Below are positions 33,527 to 42,674 of a stretch of DNA of 64,000 nucleotides, piece by piece. Source of the stretch: Pseudomonas pohangensis (GTDB lineage: Bacteria > Pseudomonadota > Gammaproteobacteria > Pseudomonadales > Pseudomonadaceae); contig NZ_LT629785.1 of assembly GCF_900105995.1 (NCBI RefSeq), positions 620,001-684,000 of the forward strand. The letters are read 5' to 3'. A program made the position numbers and the translations under genes. The number at the start of each line of letters is the position of its first letter. Position 1 is the stretch's first letter. Under the pieces are notes generated by a model. The model did no database searches, was not told the origin of the DNA, and saw nothing but the letters and a program-made list of their open reading frames with translations.

Positions 33527-33820
33527 ATGAAGCTTCGTCCACTGCATGACCGCGTCGTTATTCGTCGCAGCGAAGAAGAAACCAAGACTGCCGGTGGCAT
33601 CGTGCTGCCTGGCTCGGCTGCCGAGAAGCCGAATCGTGGGGAAATCGTCGCTGTAGGCGCCGGCCGTGTGCTGAAAAGCGGTGAAGTACGCCCTGTCGCC
33701 GTGAAAGTGGGTGACAAGGTGGTATTTGGCCCTTATTCCGGCAGCAACACCGTCAAGGTTGACGGCGAAGACCTGCTGGTGATGAGCGAAAGCGAAATCC
33801 TGGCTGTCGTTGAAGACTGA
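33527..33820 (+). CDS. groES: Co-chaperonin GroES
   Basis: A 97-aa GroES: MKLRPLHDRVVIRR at the start, the mobile loop EEETKTAGGIVLPGSAAEKP and roof-loop region, ending SEILAVVED. It caps the GroEL cavity during folding. Normal length for the family. It is the first gene of the heat-shock operon, 65 bases before groEL. AGGGAG precedes the ATG. Confidence 0.98.
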   Translation: MKLRPLHDRVVIRRSEEETKTAGGIVLPGSAAEKPNRGEIVAVGAGRVLKSGEVRPVAVKVGDKVVFGPYSGSNTVKVDGEDLLVMSESEILAVVED

Positions 33821-33885
33821 TAGCCGGTTTTACGACATCGTCGCAATGAATTCTGTTCTACGAAACGAATTGAGGAATACCGATC

Positions 33886-35538
33886 ATGGCTGCAAAAGAA
33901 GTTAAATTTGGTGACTCCGCACGCAAGAAGATGCTGGCTGGCGTAAACGTCCTGGCTGACGCGGTCAAAGCTACCCTCGGCCCGAAAGGCCGTAACGTGA
34001 TCATCGAGAAGAGCTACGGCGCTCCGACCATCACCAAGGATGGCGTATCCGTTGCCAAGGAAATCGAGCTGAAGGACCGCTTTGAAAACATGGGCGCCCA
34101 GCTGGTCAAGGACGTCGCCTCGCGCGCCAACGATGACGCCGGTGACGGCACCACCACTGCTACCGTACTGGCTCAGGCCATCGTCAACGAAGGCCTGAAA
34201 GCCGTCGCTGCCGGCATGAACCCGATGGATCTCAAGCGCGGCATCGACAAGGCGACCATCGCCATCGTGGCCCAGCTGAAAACCCAGTCCAAGCCTTGCG
34301 CCGACACCAAGGCCATCGCCCAGGTGGGTACCATCTCCGCCAACTCGGACAATTCCATCGGCGACATCATTGCCGAAGCCATGGAAAAAGTCGGCAAGGA
34401 AGGCGTGATCACTGTTGAGGAAGGTTCGGGTCTGGAAAACGAACTGTCGGTCGTTGAAGGCATGCAGTTCGACCGTGGTTACCTGTCGCCGTACTTCATC
34501 AACAAGCCGGACACCATGGTTGCCGAGCTGGAAAGCCCGCTGATCCTGTTGGTCGACAAAAAGATCTCCAACATCCGTGAACTGCTGCCGGTGCTCGAAG
34601 CCGTGGCCAAGTCCGGTCGTCCGTTGCTGATCGTTGCCGAAGACGTTGAAGGCGAAGCCCTGGCGACTCTGGTAGTGAACAACATGCGCGGCATCGTCAA
34701 GGTTGCTGCGGTCAAGGCACCGGGCTTCGGCGATCGCCGCAAAGCCATGCTGCAGGACATCGCTGTTCTGACTGGCGGTACCGTGATCTCCGAAGAAATC
34801 GGTCTGAGCCTGGAAGGCGCCACTCTGGAGCATCTGGGTAACGCCAAGCGCGTGATCCTGAGCAAGGAAAACACCACCATCATCGACGGTGATGGCGTGC
34901 AGAACGACATCCAGGCCCGTGTACTGCAGATCCGCAAGCAGATCGAAGACACCACGTCCGACTACGACAAAGAGAAGCTGCAAGAGCGTCTGGCCAAACT
35001 GGCTGGCGGTGTTGCCGTAATCAAGGTCGGCGCCGGTTCCGAAGTGGAAATGAAAGAGAAGAAAGCCCGCGTTGAAGACGCCCTGCACGCTACCCGTGCA
35101 GCCGTTGAAGAAGGCGTGGTACCTGGCGGCGGCGTGGCCCTGGTGCGCGCTTTGCTGGCCATCAGTGAGCTGAAAGGCGACAACGCCGATCAGGACGTTG
35201 GTATCGCGCTGCTGCGTCGTGCCGTTGAAGCGCCGCTGCGCCAGATCGTTGCCAACTCCGGTGACGAGCCGAGCGTAGTGGTCGACAAGGTCAAGCAGGG
35301 TACCGGCAACTTCGGCTACAACGCAGCGACCGGTGAATACGGTGACATGATCGAGATGGGTATTCTCGATCCGGCCAAGGTAACCCGCTCTGCATTGCAG
35401 GCCGCTGTGTCCGTAGCCAGCCTGATGATCACCACCGAAGCCATGATCGCCGAGATTCCGGAAGACAAGGCCGCTGGTGGCGGCATGCCGGATATGGGCG
35501 GTATGGGCGGCATGGGTGGTATGGGCGGCATGATGTAA
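33886..35538 (+). CDS. groEL: Chaperonin GroEL
   Basis: A 550-aa GroEL with the expected segments: KEVKFGDSARKKMLAGVNVL, the ATP-binding DGTTTATVLAQAI, and the flexible GGM-repeat tail (GGMPDMGGMGGMGGMGGMM-type, mostly glycine and methionine). It folds proteins in an ATP-driven double ring with GroES. Codon use is strongly biased toward favoured codons, as expected for a highly expressed gene. A strong intrinsic terminator follows. Confidence 0.98.
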   Translation: MAAKEVKFGDSARKKMLAGVNVLADAVKATLGPKGRNVIIEKSYGAPTITKDGVSVAKEIELKDRFENMGAQLVKDVASRANDDAGDGTTTATVLAQAIVNEGLKAVAAGMNPMDLKRGIDKATIAIVAQLKTQSKPCADTKAIAQVGTISANSDNSIGDIIAEAMEKVGKEGVITVEEGSGLENELSVVEGMQFDRGYLSPYFINKPDTMVAELESPLILLVDKKISNIRELLPVLEAVAKSGRPLLIVAEDVEGEALATLVVNNMRGIVKVAAVKAPGFGDRRKAMLQDIAVLTGGTVISEEIGLSLEGATLEHLGNAKRVILSKENTTIIDGDGVQNDIQARVLQIRKQIEDTTSDYDKEKLQERLAKLAGGVAVIKVGAGSEVEMKEKKARVEDALHATRAAVEEGVVPGGGVALVRALLAISELKGDNADQDVGIALLRRAVEAPLRQIVANSGDEPSVVVDKVKQGTGNFGYNAATGEYGDMIEMGILDPAKVTRSALQAAVSVASLMITTEAMIAEIPEDKAAGGGMPDMGGMGGMGGMGGMM

Positions 35539-35560
35539 GCCGACCAGCCTCGCTGTTCAA

Positions 35561-35593
35561 CAAAACCCCCGCCTCGTGCGGGGGTTTTGCATT
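35561..35593 (+). terminator. Intrinsic terminator of groESL
   Basis: CAAAACCCCCGC (35561-35572) pairs with GCGGGGGTTTTG (35578-35589) around CTCGT, with T residues in the right arm and just after. It ends the groESL transcript. Confidence 0.9.
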
Positions 35594-35684
35594 TTGAGGT
35601 CGGCAAAGTTCGGCCCGGTTTTTCTGCAGGTCAGCGAACACCGGGCAGGTGCTCCCGGGCGGGTGTTTCTGCTGAACTGGCGGG

Positions 35685-35712
35685 TAGCGGAGCCAGCCAG
35701 CTGGCTCCGCTA
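35685..35712. repeat. Perfect 12-bp inverted repeat at the 3' end of the IOR gene
   Basis: TAGCGGAGCCAG (35685-35696) and CTGGCTCCGCTA (35701-35712) are exact inverted arms with CCAG between. It lies 12 bases beyond the stop of the minus-strand oxidoreductase. No T tract, so it is probably an mRNA 3' hairpin or Rho-assisted end rather than a simple terminator. Confidence 0.6.
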
Positions 35713-35724
35713 GTGAACAGCAGC

Positions 35725-38700
35725 TCAGGCCGCCGGCTCGCACAGTTGCACTGTCGCGATCTCGCTGGCCAGCAGCCGTGCCTTGAGCTGCTCGGCCTGT
35801 GCGCGGGCCTTGATTACCGAATGCTCCTTGACGTGACCGTAGCCGCGAATCTGTTCCGGCAATTCAGCCAGCGCTACTGCGGTTCGGTAGTTGTCCGGGC
35901 GCAACTGCTTGAGCAGCAGCTCGATCAGTGCCTCGTACTCGCCGATCAACGCCTGCTCGAGCTTGCGTTCGGGGCTGTGGCCGAAGGGGTCGAACAGCGT
36001 GCCGCGGAGGAACTTGAAGTGCGCCAGCAAGCCGAAGGCCTTGAGCATCCACGGGCCGAACTGGCGTTTGCGTGGCTGTCCGCCGGCATCGGTCTGGCTC
36101 AGCCAGGATGGCGCCAGGTGGAACTGCAGGCGGTAATCACCGGCAAACTGTTCCTGTAGTTGCTGGATAAAGCTGCCGTCGCTGTACAGCCGGGCGACCT
36201 CATATTCGTCCTTGTAGGCCAGCAGCTTGAAGTAGTAACGCGCGACCGCTTTGCTCAGCGCCTGATCGGCACCCGGGTCAGCGGCACTGACCCGCTGCAC
36301 CAGTGCACGATAGCGCGCGGCATAACGTCCATTCTGATAAGCGACAAGTCGCGCTGCGCGGTCGTCGAGCAGTTCGTCCAGGGTCACGCAAGGCGCCTTG
36401 ACTGGCGTCGGCTGCGCCAGCTTTTCCACCGCAGGCAGATCGTGGGCAGCGCGGCGGCCCCAGAGGAAGGCTTGCTGGTTGAGCGCAACGGCCACGCCGT
36501 TGAGTTCGATGGCCTTGGCGATAGCCTCGGCGGAAACCGGTAGCAGACCTTGCTGGTAGGCGAAGCCGAGCATGAACAGATTGCTGGCGATGCTGTCGCC
36601 GAGCAGGCGGGTAGCCAGGTGGGTAGCGTCGACGAAATGGCACTTGCCTTCGCCCACCGCTTCGATCAGCGCCTCACGCATGGCTGCGCCGGGTATCTGC
36701 GCATCCGGGTTGCGGGTGAACTCGGCGGTGGCGGCTTCATGGCTGTTGATCACCGCGTGGGCGATCTTGTCATTCAGCTTGGCCAGGGCTTCTTCGCTAG
36801 CGGCGACCACCAGGTCGCAGCCAACCAGCAGGTCGGTCTCGCCGGCAGCAATGCGCACGGCGAAGATGTCGTCCTGTTTGGCCGCGATGCGGATATGGGT
36901 AATCACCGGGCCGAATTTCTGCGCCAGTCCGGCCTGATCGAGCACGCTGCAACCCTTGCCTTCCAGATGTGCGGCCATGCCCAGCAGCGCGCTGGCGGTG
37001 GTCACGCCCGTGCCGCCGACACCCGGCATCAGGATGTTCCACGGTCGTTGCAGACTTGGCTGGCGCGGCTCCGGCAGGGCCACGAACAGTGCCTTGGCAC
37101 CCAGCGCCTCGGGCTTGCGCAGGCTGCCACCGTGCACGCTGACGAAGCTCGGGCAGAAACCCTCGACGCAGGAAAAGTCCTTGTTGCAGGAGTTCTGGTC
37201 GATCTCGCGCTTGCGCCCCAGTTCGGTCTCCAGCGGCAGCACCGACAGGCAATTGGATTTGACCCCGCAGTCGCCACAACCTTCGCACACCGCCGGGTTG
37301 ATGAACACGCGCTGCTGCGGATCGACCAGCTTGCCGCGCTTGCGCCGGCGACGTTTCTCGGTAGCGCAGGTCTGGTCGTAAATGAGCACCGAGCAGCCCT
37401 TGAATTCGCGCAGCTCGCGCTGCACGGCGTCCAGCTCACTGCGGTGGTGGAAGGTCACTATCGGCGCGAAGGTTTCGCGGCTCGGGTACTTTTCCGGCTT
37501 GTCGCTGACCAGCGCAATGCGTTTCACCCCTTCGGCGAACACCTGCTGGCTGAGCTGGTCGACGCGCAGCTCGCCATCGATCGGCTGGCCACCGGTCATG
37601 GCCACCGCATCGTTGTAGAGAATCTTGTAGGTGATGTTGACGCCGGCGGCCACGGCGGCGCGCAGGGCCAGTTGGCCGGAGTGGAAATAGGTGCCGTCGC
37701 CAAGGTTCTGGAAGATGTGCGGAGTGTCGGTGAAGGGTGCCTGACCGATCCAGGTCGCGCCCTCGCCACCCATCTGGGTAAAGGTGTCGGTGTTGCGATC
37801 CATCCACTGGGTCATGTAGTGGCAACCGATGCCGCCCTGGGCGCGACTGCCATCCGGCAGTCTGGTCGAGGTGTTGTGCGGGCAGCCGGAGCAGAAATGC
37901 GGGGTGCGCAGGGTGTGGTGCCGGGGCGCGGCCAGCGAAGCTTCCTTGGCGGCGAGGAAGTCCAGGCGTTCTTCGATGGTTGCGCTGCAGTAGATCGGCG
38001 CCAGACGCCTGGCAATCACCCGGGCAATCATCGCCGGGGTCAGCTCGGAGAGGTTCGGCAGCAGGGACGTGCCGCCCTCGTCGAACTCGCCGACCACCCG
38101 TGGGCGTTTTTCCACCGGCCAGTTGTACAGCTGGCCGGTGACCTGATCTTCGATGATGCTGCGTTTTTCCTCGACCACCAGAATCTCGTCCAGCCCCTGG
38201 GCGAACTCATGCACCGATACCGGTTCCAGCGGCCAGCTCATGCCGACCTTGAGCACGCGCAAGCCAACCTGGGCACAAAGCGCTTCGTCCAGCCCAAGGT
38301 CTTCCAGGGCCTGGCGCACGTCCAGATAGGACTTGCCGGTGGTGATGATGCCCAGCCGTGGGTTCGGCGAATCGAGCATTACCCGGTTCAGCTGGTTGGC
38401 GCGGGCGAAGGCGCGCGCGGCGTAAATCTTGTAAGTGTTGAGGCGGGCTTCCTGGGCCAGCGGCGGGTCCGGCCAGCGGATGTACACACCATCTTCGGGC
38501 AGCACGAAGTCCTCGGGAATCTTCACCGTGACCCGCAACGGATCGACCTCGACCACGGCGGAGGAGTCGACGTTCTCGGCGATGGTTTTCAAGGCTACCC
38601 AGCAACCGCTGTAACGCGACAGTTCCCAGCCGATGATTCCGTAATCGAGCAGCTCCTGAACGTCGGCCGGATTGAGTACCGGGATCGACGCGGCGATAAA

Positions 38701-39186
38701 CGCATGCTCGCTCTGGTTGGCGATGCTCGACGACTTGCAGCCATGGTCATCGCCGGCCAGCAGCAGCACGCCGCCATGCTCGGAGACCCCGGCCGAGTTG
38801 CCGTGCTTGAACACATCGCCACAGCGGTCCACCCCCGGCCCCTTGCCGTACCACATGGCAAACACGCCGTCGTAACGCGCACCGGGAAACAGGCTGGTTT
38901 GCTGGCTGCCCCATACCGAGGTGGCGGCCAACTCTTCGTTAACCCCGGGCTGGAAGTGGATGTTATTGGCCTGCAGGAAGGTCTTGGCTTCCCACAGGCT
39001 CTTGTCCAGATTGCCCAGTGGCGAGCCGCGATAGCCGGAGATGAAACAGGCGGTGTTCAGGCCGTTGGCCGTATCGCGTTGCTTCTGCAGCATGGGCAAG
39101 CGCGTCAGCGCCTGGGTGCCGGTGAGGTACAGGTGTCCGGTGGCAAGACTGTACTTGTCATCCAGATGAATTTCGGCCAGAGACAT
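35725..39186 (-). CDS. Indolepyruvate ferredoxin oxidoreductase, fused alpha/beta (IorAB)
   Basis: A 1153-aa fused 2-oxoacid:ferredoxin oxidoreductase. Order: TPP-domain N-terminal part (FISGYRGSPLGN), TPP-binding region with CSGCPHNTS near 429 and GGIGCHYM, a ferredoxin segment near 630-680 (CEGCGDCGVKSNC, CVEGFC), the gamma-type POR domain from about 718 (MPGVGGTGVTTASALLGMAA) and a C-terminal DUF6537 region. It oxidatively decarboxylates indolepyruvate and other aryl 2-oxoacids to acyl-CoA, passing electrons to ferredoxin. AGAGGAG lies seven bases before the ATG. It faces a divergent Lrp-type regulator, which fits aromatic amino-acid breakdown. Confidence 0.92.
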   Translation of the reverse strand: MSLAEIHLDDKYSLATGHLYLTGTQALTRLPMLQKQRDTANGLNTACFISGYRGSPLGNLDKSLWEAKTFLQANNIHFQPGVNEELAATSVWGSQQTSLFPGARYDGVFAMWYGKGPGVDRCGDVFKHGNSAGVSEHGGVLLLAGDDHGCKSSSIANQSEHAFIAASIPVLNPADVQELLDYGIIGWELSRYSGCWVALKTIAENVDSSAVVEVDPLRVTVKIPEDFVLPEDGVYIRWPDPPLAQEARLNTYKIYAARAFARANQLNRVMLDSPNPRLGIITTGKSYLDVRQALEDLGLDEALCAQVGLRVLKVGMSWPLEPVSVHEFAQGLDEILVVEEKRSIIEDQVTGQLYNWPVEKRPRVVGEFDEGGTSLLPNLSELTPAMIARVIARRLAPIYCSATIEERLDFLAAKEASLAAPRHHTLRTPHFCSGCPHNTSTRLPDGSRAQGGIGCHYMTQWMDRNTDTFTQMGGEGATWIGQAPFTDTPHIFQNLGDGTYFHSGQLALRAAVAAGVNITYKILYNDAVAMTGGQPIDGELRVDQLSQQVFAEGVKRIALVSDKPEKYPSRETFAPIVTFHHRSELDAVQRELREFKGCSVLIYDQTCATEKRRRRKRGKLVDPQQRVFINPAVCEGCGDCGVKSNCLSVLPLETELGRKREIDQNSCNKDFSCVEGFCPSFVSVHGGSLRKPEALGAKALFVALPEPRQPSLQRPWNILMPGVGGTGVTTASALLGMAAHLEGKGCSVLDQAGLAQKFGPVITHIRIAAKQDDIFAVRIAAGETDLLVGCDLVVAASEEALAKLNDKIAHAVINSHEAATAEFTRNPDAQIPGAAMREALIEAVGEGKCHFVDATHLATRLLGDSIASNLFMLGFAYQQGLLPVSAEAIAKAIELNGVAVALNQQAFLWGRRAAHDLPAVEKLAQPTPVKAPCVTLDELLDDRAARLVAYQNGRYAARYRALVQRVSAADPGADQALSKAVARYYFKLLAYKDEYEVARLYSDGSFIQQLQEQFAGDYRLQFHLAPSWLSQTDAGGQPRKRQFGPWMLKAFGLLAHFKFLRGTLFDPFGHSPERKLEQALIGEYEALIELLLKQLRPDNYRTAVALAELPEQIRGYGHVKEHSVIKARAQAEQLKARLLASEIATVQLCEPAA

Positions 39187-39384
39187 GCGGGCGCTCCTCT
39201 TGTGGGTATCGAGAGCTGCGCGGGCACCGGTTAATGCCTGCGCGGTCGGGTTGCCGGCAGGATCACTGCATGCAACAGCTGAACAAGAATAGGATCGAGC
39301 GGTTGCGCTTTTCTTTCTTTTTCAGGTTGAAACGGCAATGTTTTGCATGTCTTATTCAGTAAAGCTGAAATACGGGAATTATTC
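39187..39384. promoter_or_regulatory. Divergent control region of the IOR gene and the Lrp-type regulator
   Basis: This 198-base AT-richer region lies between the divergent starts and should hold both promoters and the regulator's sites. I could not identify a clear sigma-70 pair or Lrp site; runs such as TTTTCTTTCTTTTTC near 39308-39322 are the AT-rich stretches typical of Lrp targets. Confidence 0.35.
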
Positions 39385-39852
39385 ATGCAGGACAGTCTGA
39401 GCCCCATTGATCGCAAGATTCTGCGCCTGCTGCAGCGCAACGCCGATCTGTCTGCGGCCGAGGTGGCAGAAAAAGTCGGGCTGTCCCAGTCGCCGTGCTG
39501 GCGGCGAATCAACCGTATGCAGGAAGAAGGGCTGATCGAACGCAAGGTCGCCTTGCTTAATCACAAGAAGCTCGGCTTCAGCATCACCGTGTTTGTCGAC
39601 ATCAAACTGTCGGCCCATGGCCGCAGTCACCTGCAGGAGTTCGAGCAGGCGGTGGTCGGTTATCCGGAGGTGCTGGAGTGCTACACCATGGCCGGTGGCT
39701 CGGACTACCTGTTGAAGGTGGTGGCCAAGGATATGACCGGCTACGAGCGCTTCCTGCGCGACCACCTGCTGCAACGCCCGCACGTGCAGGAAGCGCATTC
39801 GCATATCGCCATGAGCGAAGTCAAACGCACCAGCGAACTGCCGCTGGATTGA
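39385..39852 (+). CDS. Lrp/AsnC family transcriptional regulator
   Basis: A 155-aa Lrp/AsnC regulator. The N-terminal helix-turn-helix reads LSPIDRKILRLLQRNADLSA then VAEKVGLSQSPCWRRINRM; the C-terminal RAM domain follows (ALLNHKKLGFSITVFVDIKL ... VLECYTMAGGSDYLLKVV). It senses an amino acid and probably controls the divergent indolepyruvate oxidoreductase. The start at 39385 (MQDSLSP) is the usual family start; 14 further residues are open upstream. It is followed by an exporter gene after a 172-base gap. Confidence 0.92.
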   Translation: MQDSLSPIDRKILRLLQRNADLSAAEVAEKVGLSQSPCWRRINRMQEEGLIERKVALLNHKKLGFSITVFVDIKLSAHGRSHLQEFEQAVVGYPEVLECYTMAGGSDYLLKVVAKDMTGYERFLRDHLLQRPHVQEAHSHIAMSEVKRTSELPLD

Positions 39853-40024
39853 ATGCGCAGGTGTGCGGTTGACTGCTTGCCTGGCCGTCGGGTATCGGTA
39901 GCGCTGCTGCCGGAATGCATGCGGGCTTGACTGAGCGGATCACGGCTCCAGCCAAACGCAAGATTTTGCAAGCGCTAACAGGTGGTTTGCTGCCAGACTG
40001 GCGGCAATTTTCCGGAGTCGTGGC

Positions 40025-40924
40025 ATGAATCTGTCGCTGTATTTGCTTACCGTACTGATCTGGGGCACCACCTGGATCGCCCTCAAACTTCAGCTGGGCG
40101 AGGTGGCAATTCCGCTGTCGATTGCCTATCGCTTTGCGCTGGCGGCGCTGGTGCTGTTCGTGTTGCTGCGCCTCAGCGGAAAACTGCAGGTACTCGGTCG
40201 TCGTGGCCAGCTGTTCTGCCTGCTGCAGGGTCTGTGCCTGTTCTGTCTGAATTTCATGTGTTTCTACACTGCCAGCCAATGGATACCCAGCGGGCTGGTC
40301 GCGGTGGTGTTTTCCACGGCCACTTTATGGAATGCACTGAATGCGCGCTTGTTCTTCGGCCGGCGGCTTGCGGCCAATGTGCTGTGGGGCGGCCTGTTCG
40401 GTCTGGGCGGCCTGAGCCTGCTGTTCTGGCCCGAACTGGCTGACCATACCGCCAGCCGCGAGACCCTCCGGGGGCTGGGCCTGGCCCTGCTGGGCACGCT
40501 GTTTTTCTCGGCCGGCAACATGCTGTCCAGCGTGCAGCAGCAGGCCGGTCTGCGTCCGCTGAGCACCAATGCCTGGGGCATGCTTTACGGGGCGCTGATT
40601 CTGGCCGGCTACTGTGTGGTGACGGGGGTGCCGTTGAGCTTCGACAGCTCGCCGCGCTATCTGGGTTCCCTGTTGTACCTGGCGATTCCCGGCTCGGTGA
40701 TCGGTTTCACCGCTTACCTGACGCTGGTCGGGCGCATGGGGCCGGAACGTGCGGCGTATTGCACGGTGCTGTTTCCGCTGGTGGCGCTGAATATCTCGGC
40801 GGTGCTGGAGGGCTATCAGTGGACCCTGCCGGGCCTGCTCGGGCTGCTGCTGGTGATGCTGGGCAATGTGCTGGTGTTCCGTCAGCCGCGGCCGGTACTG
40901 GCCGCAGCGCAACTGGCGCCCTGA
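40025..40924 (+). CDS. EamA/DMT family transporter
   Basis: A 299-aa protein with ten hydrophobic helices in two EamA repeats (LYLLTVLIWGTTWIALKLQL; LGLALLGTLFFSAGNMLSSV). Drug/metabolite transporters of this group export amino acids, metabolites or drugs; the substrate here is not predictable. It is near an Lrp-type regulator, so amino-acid export is a reasonable guess. A GGAG site is near the ATG. It ends seven bases before the convergent SDR gene. Confidence 0.88.
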   Translation: MNLSLYLLTVLIWGTTWIALKLQLGEVAIPLSIAYRFALAALVLFVLLRLSGKLQVLGRRGQLFCLLQGLCLFCLNFMCFYTASQWIPSGLVAVVFSTATLWNALNARLFFGRRLAANVLWGGLFGLGGLSLLFWPELADHTASRETLRGLGLALLGTLFFSAGNMLSSVQQQAGLRPLSTNAWGMLYGALILAGYCVVTGVPLSFDSSPRYLGSLLYLAIPGSVIGFTAYLTLVGRMGPERAAYCTVLFPLVALNISAVLEGYQWTLPGLLGLLLVMLGNVLVFRQPRPVLAAAQLAP

Positions 40925-40930
40925 GCAGGC

Positions 40931-41761
40931 TTACAGCTTGCGGTTCAGACCGAAGCGCTTGGTCAGAGCCTTTTCCAGCAGGCCCTGAGGCAGCAAGCGC
41001 GCCATCAGCGGCAGGCTGTGGCTGCCATGGCCAAGGCGCACCAGACGTTTGCGCGGTGAGCGCTGCACAGCCCGTAGCAGTTGCCGGGCAAACTCGGCAG
41101 CCGGTGTGGGTTTTTCCTGAGAGACATTCGCCCGTGTGCGGATGCCGTCGCGTAGCGGCCACCAGGGCGAAGACTCGTTGATCAGCTGCTCCGCATGCTG
41201 GCTGGCGTTGGCGCCAAAATTGGAGGCAATCGCTCCCGGCTGCACTTCCATTACTTCGATGGAGAAGGGCGCCAGCTCCATGCGCAGCGCATCGGATAGT
41301 GAGTGCACCGCTGCTTTCGAGGCACAGTAGGCGCCGGCAAACGGGGTGGTCAGCACCCCGGAAACGCTGCCGATATTCACCACCAGCCCCTTGCTCGCAC
41401 GCAGCAACGGGAAGCAGGCGCGGGTCACGCCGACCAGCGAGAACAGGTTGGTTTCGAACTGCTGACGCATGGCTTCCACGCCGCCGTCGAGCAGCGGGCC
41501 GATACCGCCGTAGCCGGCGTTGTTGATCAGCACATCCAGCCGGCCGGCTTCGCTACTCAGACGCTCGACCATCTGCCCGATCACCCGGGCATCGTTGACA
41601 TCCAGTGCCACTCCCCGGAATCCCGCTGCGTTCAGTTGCTCGAGGTCTGCGGCTTTGCGGGCACCGGCCCAGACCTGATACCCGGCGGCCTTGAAGGCAT
41701 CCGCCAGCGCCCGGCCGATACCGCTGGAACAGCCACTGATTAGAACGACGGGGAGAGGCAT
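40931..41761 (-). CDS. SDR family oxidoreductase
   Basis: A 276-aa classical SDR: VLISGCSSGIGRALADAFKA, LINNAGYGGIGPLLDGG, active-site SVSGVLTTPFAGAYCASKAAV and a C-terminal region (KRLVRLGHGSHSLPLMARLL) like that of SDRs acting on retinol or steroid-like substrates. Substrate unknown. The start at 41761 has AGGAG five bases upstream; an ATG 54 bases earlier has none. It is convergent with the EamA gene and follows yaaA on the same strand. Confidence 0.88.
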   Translation of the reverse strand: MPLPVVLISGCSSGIGRALADAFKAAGYQVWAGARKAADLEQLNAAGFRGVALDVNDARVIGQMVERLSSEAGRLDVLINNAGYGGIGPLLDGGVEAMRQQFETNLFSLVGVTRACFPLLRASKGLVVNIGSVSGVLTTPFAGAYCASKAAVHSLSDALRMELAPFSIEVMEVQPGAIASNFGANASQHAEQLINESSPWWPLRDGIRTRANVSQEKPTPAAEFARQLLRAVQRSPRKRLVRLGHGSHSLPLMARLLPQGLLEKALTKRFGLNRKL

Positions 41762-41833
41762 GCTTGCTCCTATTTGAATTGCGATGAATGTGATGCGTGT
41801 CGGGCGGCAACACATAACGATGAAGGGTATTGA

Positions 41834-42616
41834 TCACACATCTTGCGGATGGTCGCGCAGGAACACCAGTTTGTCGGCGCTGGACTGCTCTGCGCTGTAG
41901 CGATAACCCTGCGCATCGAATTGCTGCAGGGCAACGGGATCGCGCAGCTGATTTTTGATCACGTAGCGCGCCATCAGGCCACGGGCTTTTTTGGCGTAGA
42001 AGCTGATGATCTTGTACTGGCCGTTTTTCAGGTCTTTGAATTCGGTTTCGATGACCCGCGCATTCAGCACCTTGCGCTTGACCGAACTGAAGTACTCATT
42101 GGAGGCCAGATTGAGCAGGATGTCATCGCCCTGTTTGGCCAGCGCCTGGTTCAGCCAGCTGCTGATGCGCTCGCCCCAGAACTCATAGAGGTTCTTGCCG
42201 CGCGGGTTGGTCAGTCTGGTGCCCATTTCCAGGCGGTAAGCCTGCATCAGGTCGAGCGGACGCAACAGGCCATACAACCCGGAGAGCATGCGCAGGTGCT
42301 GCTGGGCGAAGTCGAAATCCGCTGCGCTGAAGTCCTCGACCGCCAGGCCGGTATACACATCGCCCTTGAATGCCAGCAGCGCCTGCCGTGCGTTGTCTGT
42401 AGTGAAGGGTGTCTGCCAGCTGCCGTAACGGGCGGCGTTCAGTCCGGCCAGCGGATCGGAGAGTTTCATCAACTTGCCGATTTGCGCGGGGTTGAGCTGG
42501 CGCAACTGCTCGATCAACAGCTGTGCCTGATCGAGATGTTCGGGCTGGGTAAAGCGTGTGGTAACCGGTTCCGAGTCGTAGTCCAGCGTCTTCGCCGGGG
42601 AAATCACCATCAACAT
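41834..42616 (-). CDS. yaaA: Peroxide stress protein YaaA (DUF328)
   Basis: A 260-aa YaaA with the conserved start MVISPAKTLDYDSEP, the segment PLAGLNAARYGSWQTPF, and VLNASSNEYF-like NLASNEYFSSVKRKVL. YaaA limits Fenton damage under peroxide by lowering free iron and has DNA-binding ability in other studies. The length is normal. A palindromic element end (42645-42674) begins 28 bases before its start codon, where its promoter should be. Confidence 0.93.
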   Translation of the reverse strand: MLMVISPAKTLDYDSEPVTTRFTQPEHLDQAQLLIEQLRQLNPAQIGKLMKLSDPLAGLNAARYGSWQTPFTTDNARQALLAFKGDVYTGLAVEDFSAADFDFAQQHLRMLSGLYGLLRPLDLMQAYRLEMGTRLTNPRGKNLYEFWGERISSWLNQALAKQGDDILLNLASNEYFSSVKRKVLNARVIETEFKDLKNGQYKIISFYAKKARGLMARYVIKNQLRDPVALQQFDAQGYRYSAEQSSADKLVFLRDHPQDV

Positions 42617-42644
42617 GCAAGTGTCTCGCAGGGTTTGTTTGGAA

Positions 42645-42674
42645 TTGACTGCACTAACTAACCGGACGGGACAC
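42645..42674. repeat. Solo end of a palindromic MITE-like element
   Basis: This 30-base sequence, starting TTGACTGCACTAAC and ending GGACGGGACAC, matches at 27 of 30 positions the inverted left end of the element between moaD and moaE (51715-51744). Only one end is present. It sits directly upstream of yaaA. Confidence 0.6.

Noticed and set aside
35480..35535. Tandem GGCATGGG-type repeats
   Set aside because: These encode the normal GGM tail of GroEL and are not a separate repeat element.
36550..39234. An 894-codon open frame on the plus strand
   Set aside because: It is antisense to the indolepyruvate oxidoreductase gene, whose catalytic and iron-sulfur motifs are intact; the antisense product has no domain and high-GC codon bias creates such frames.
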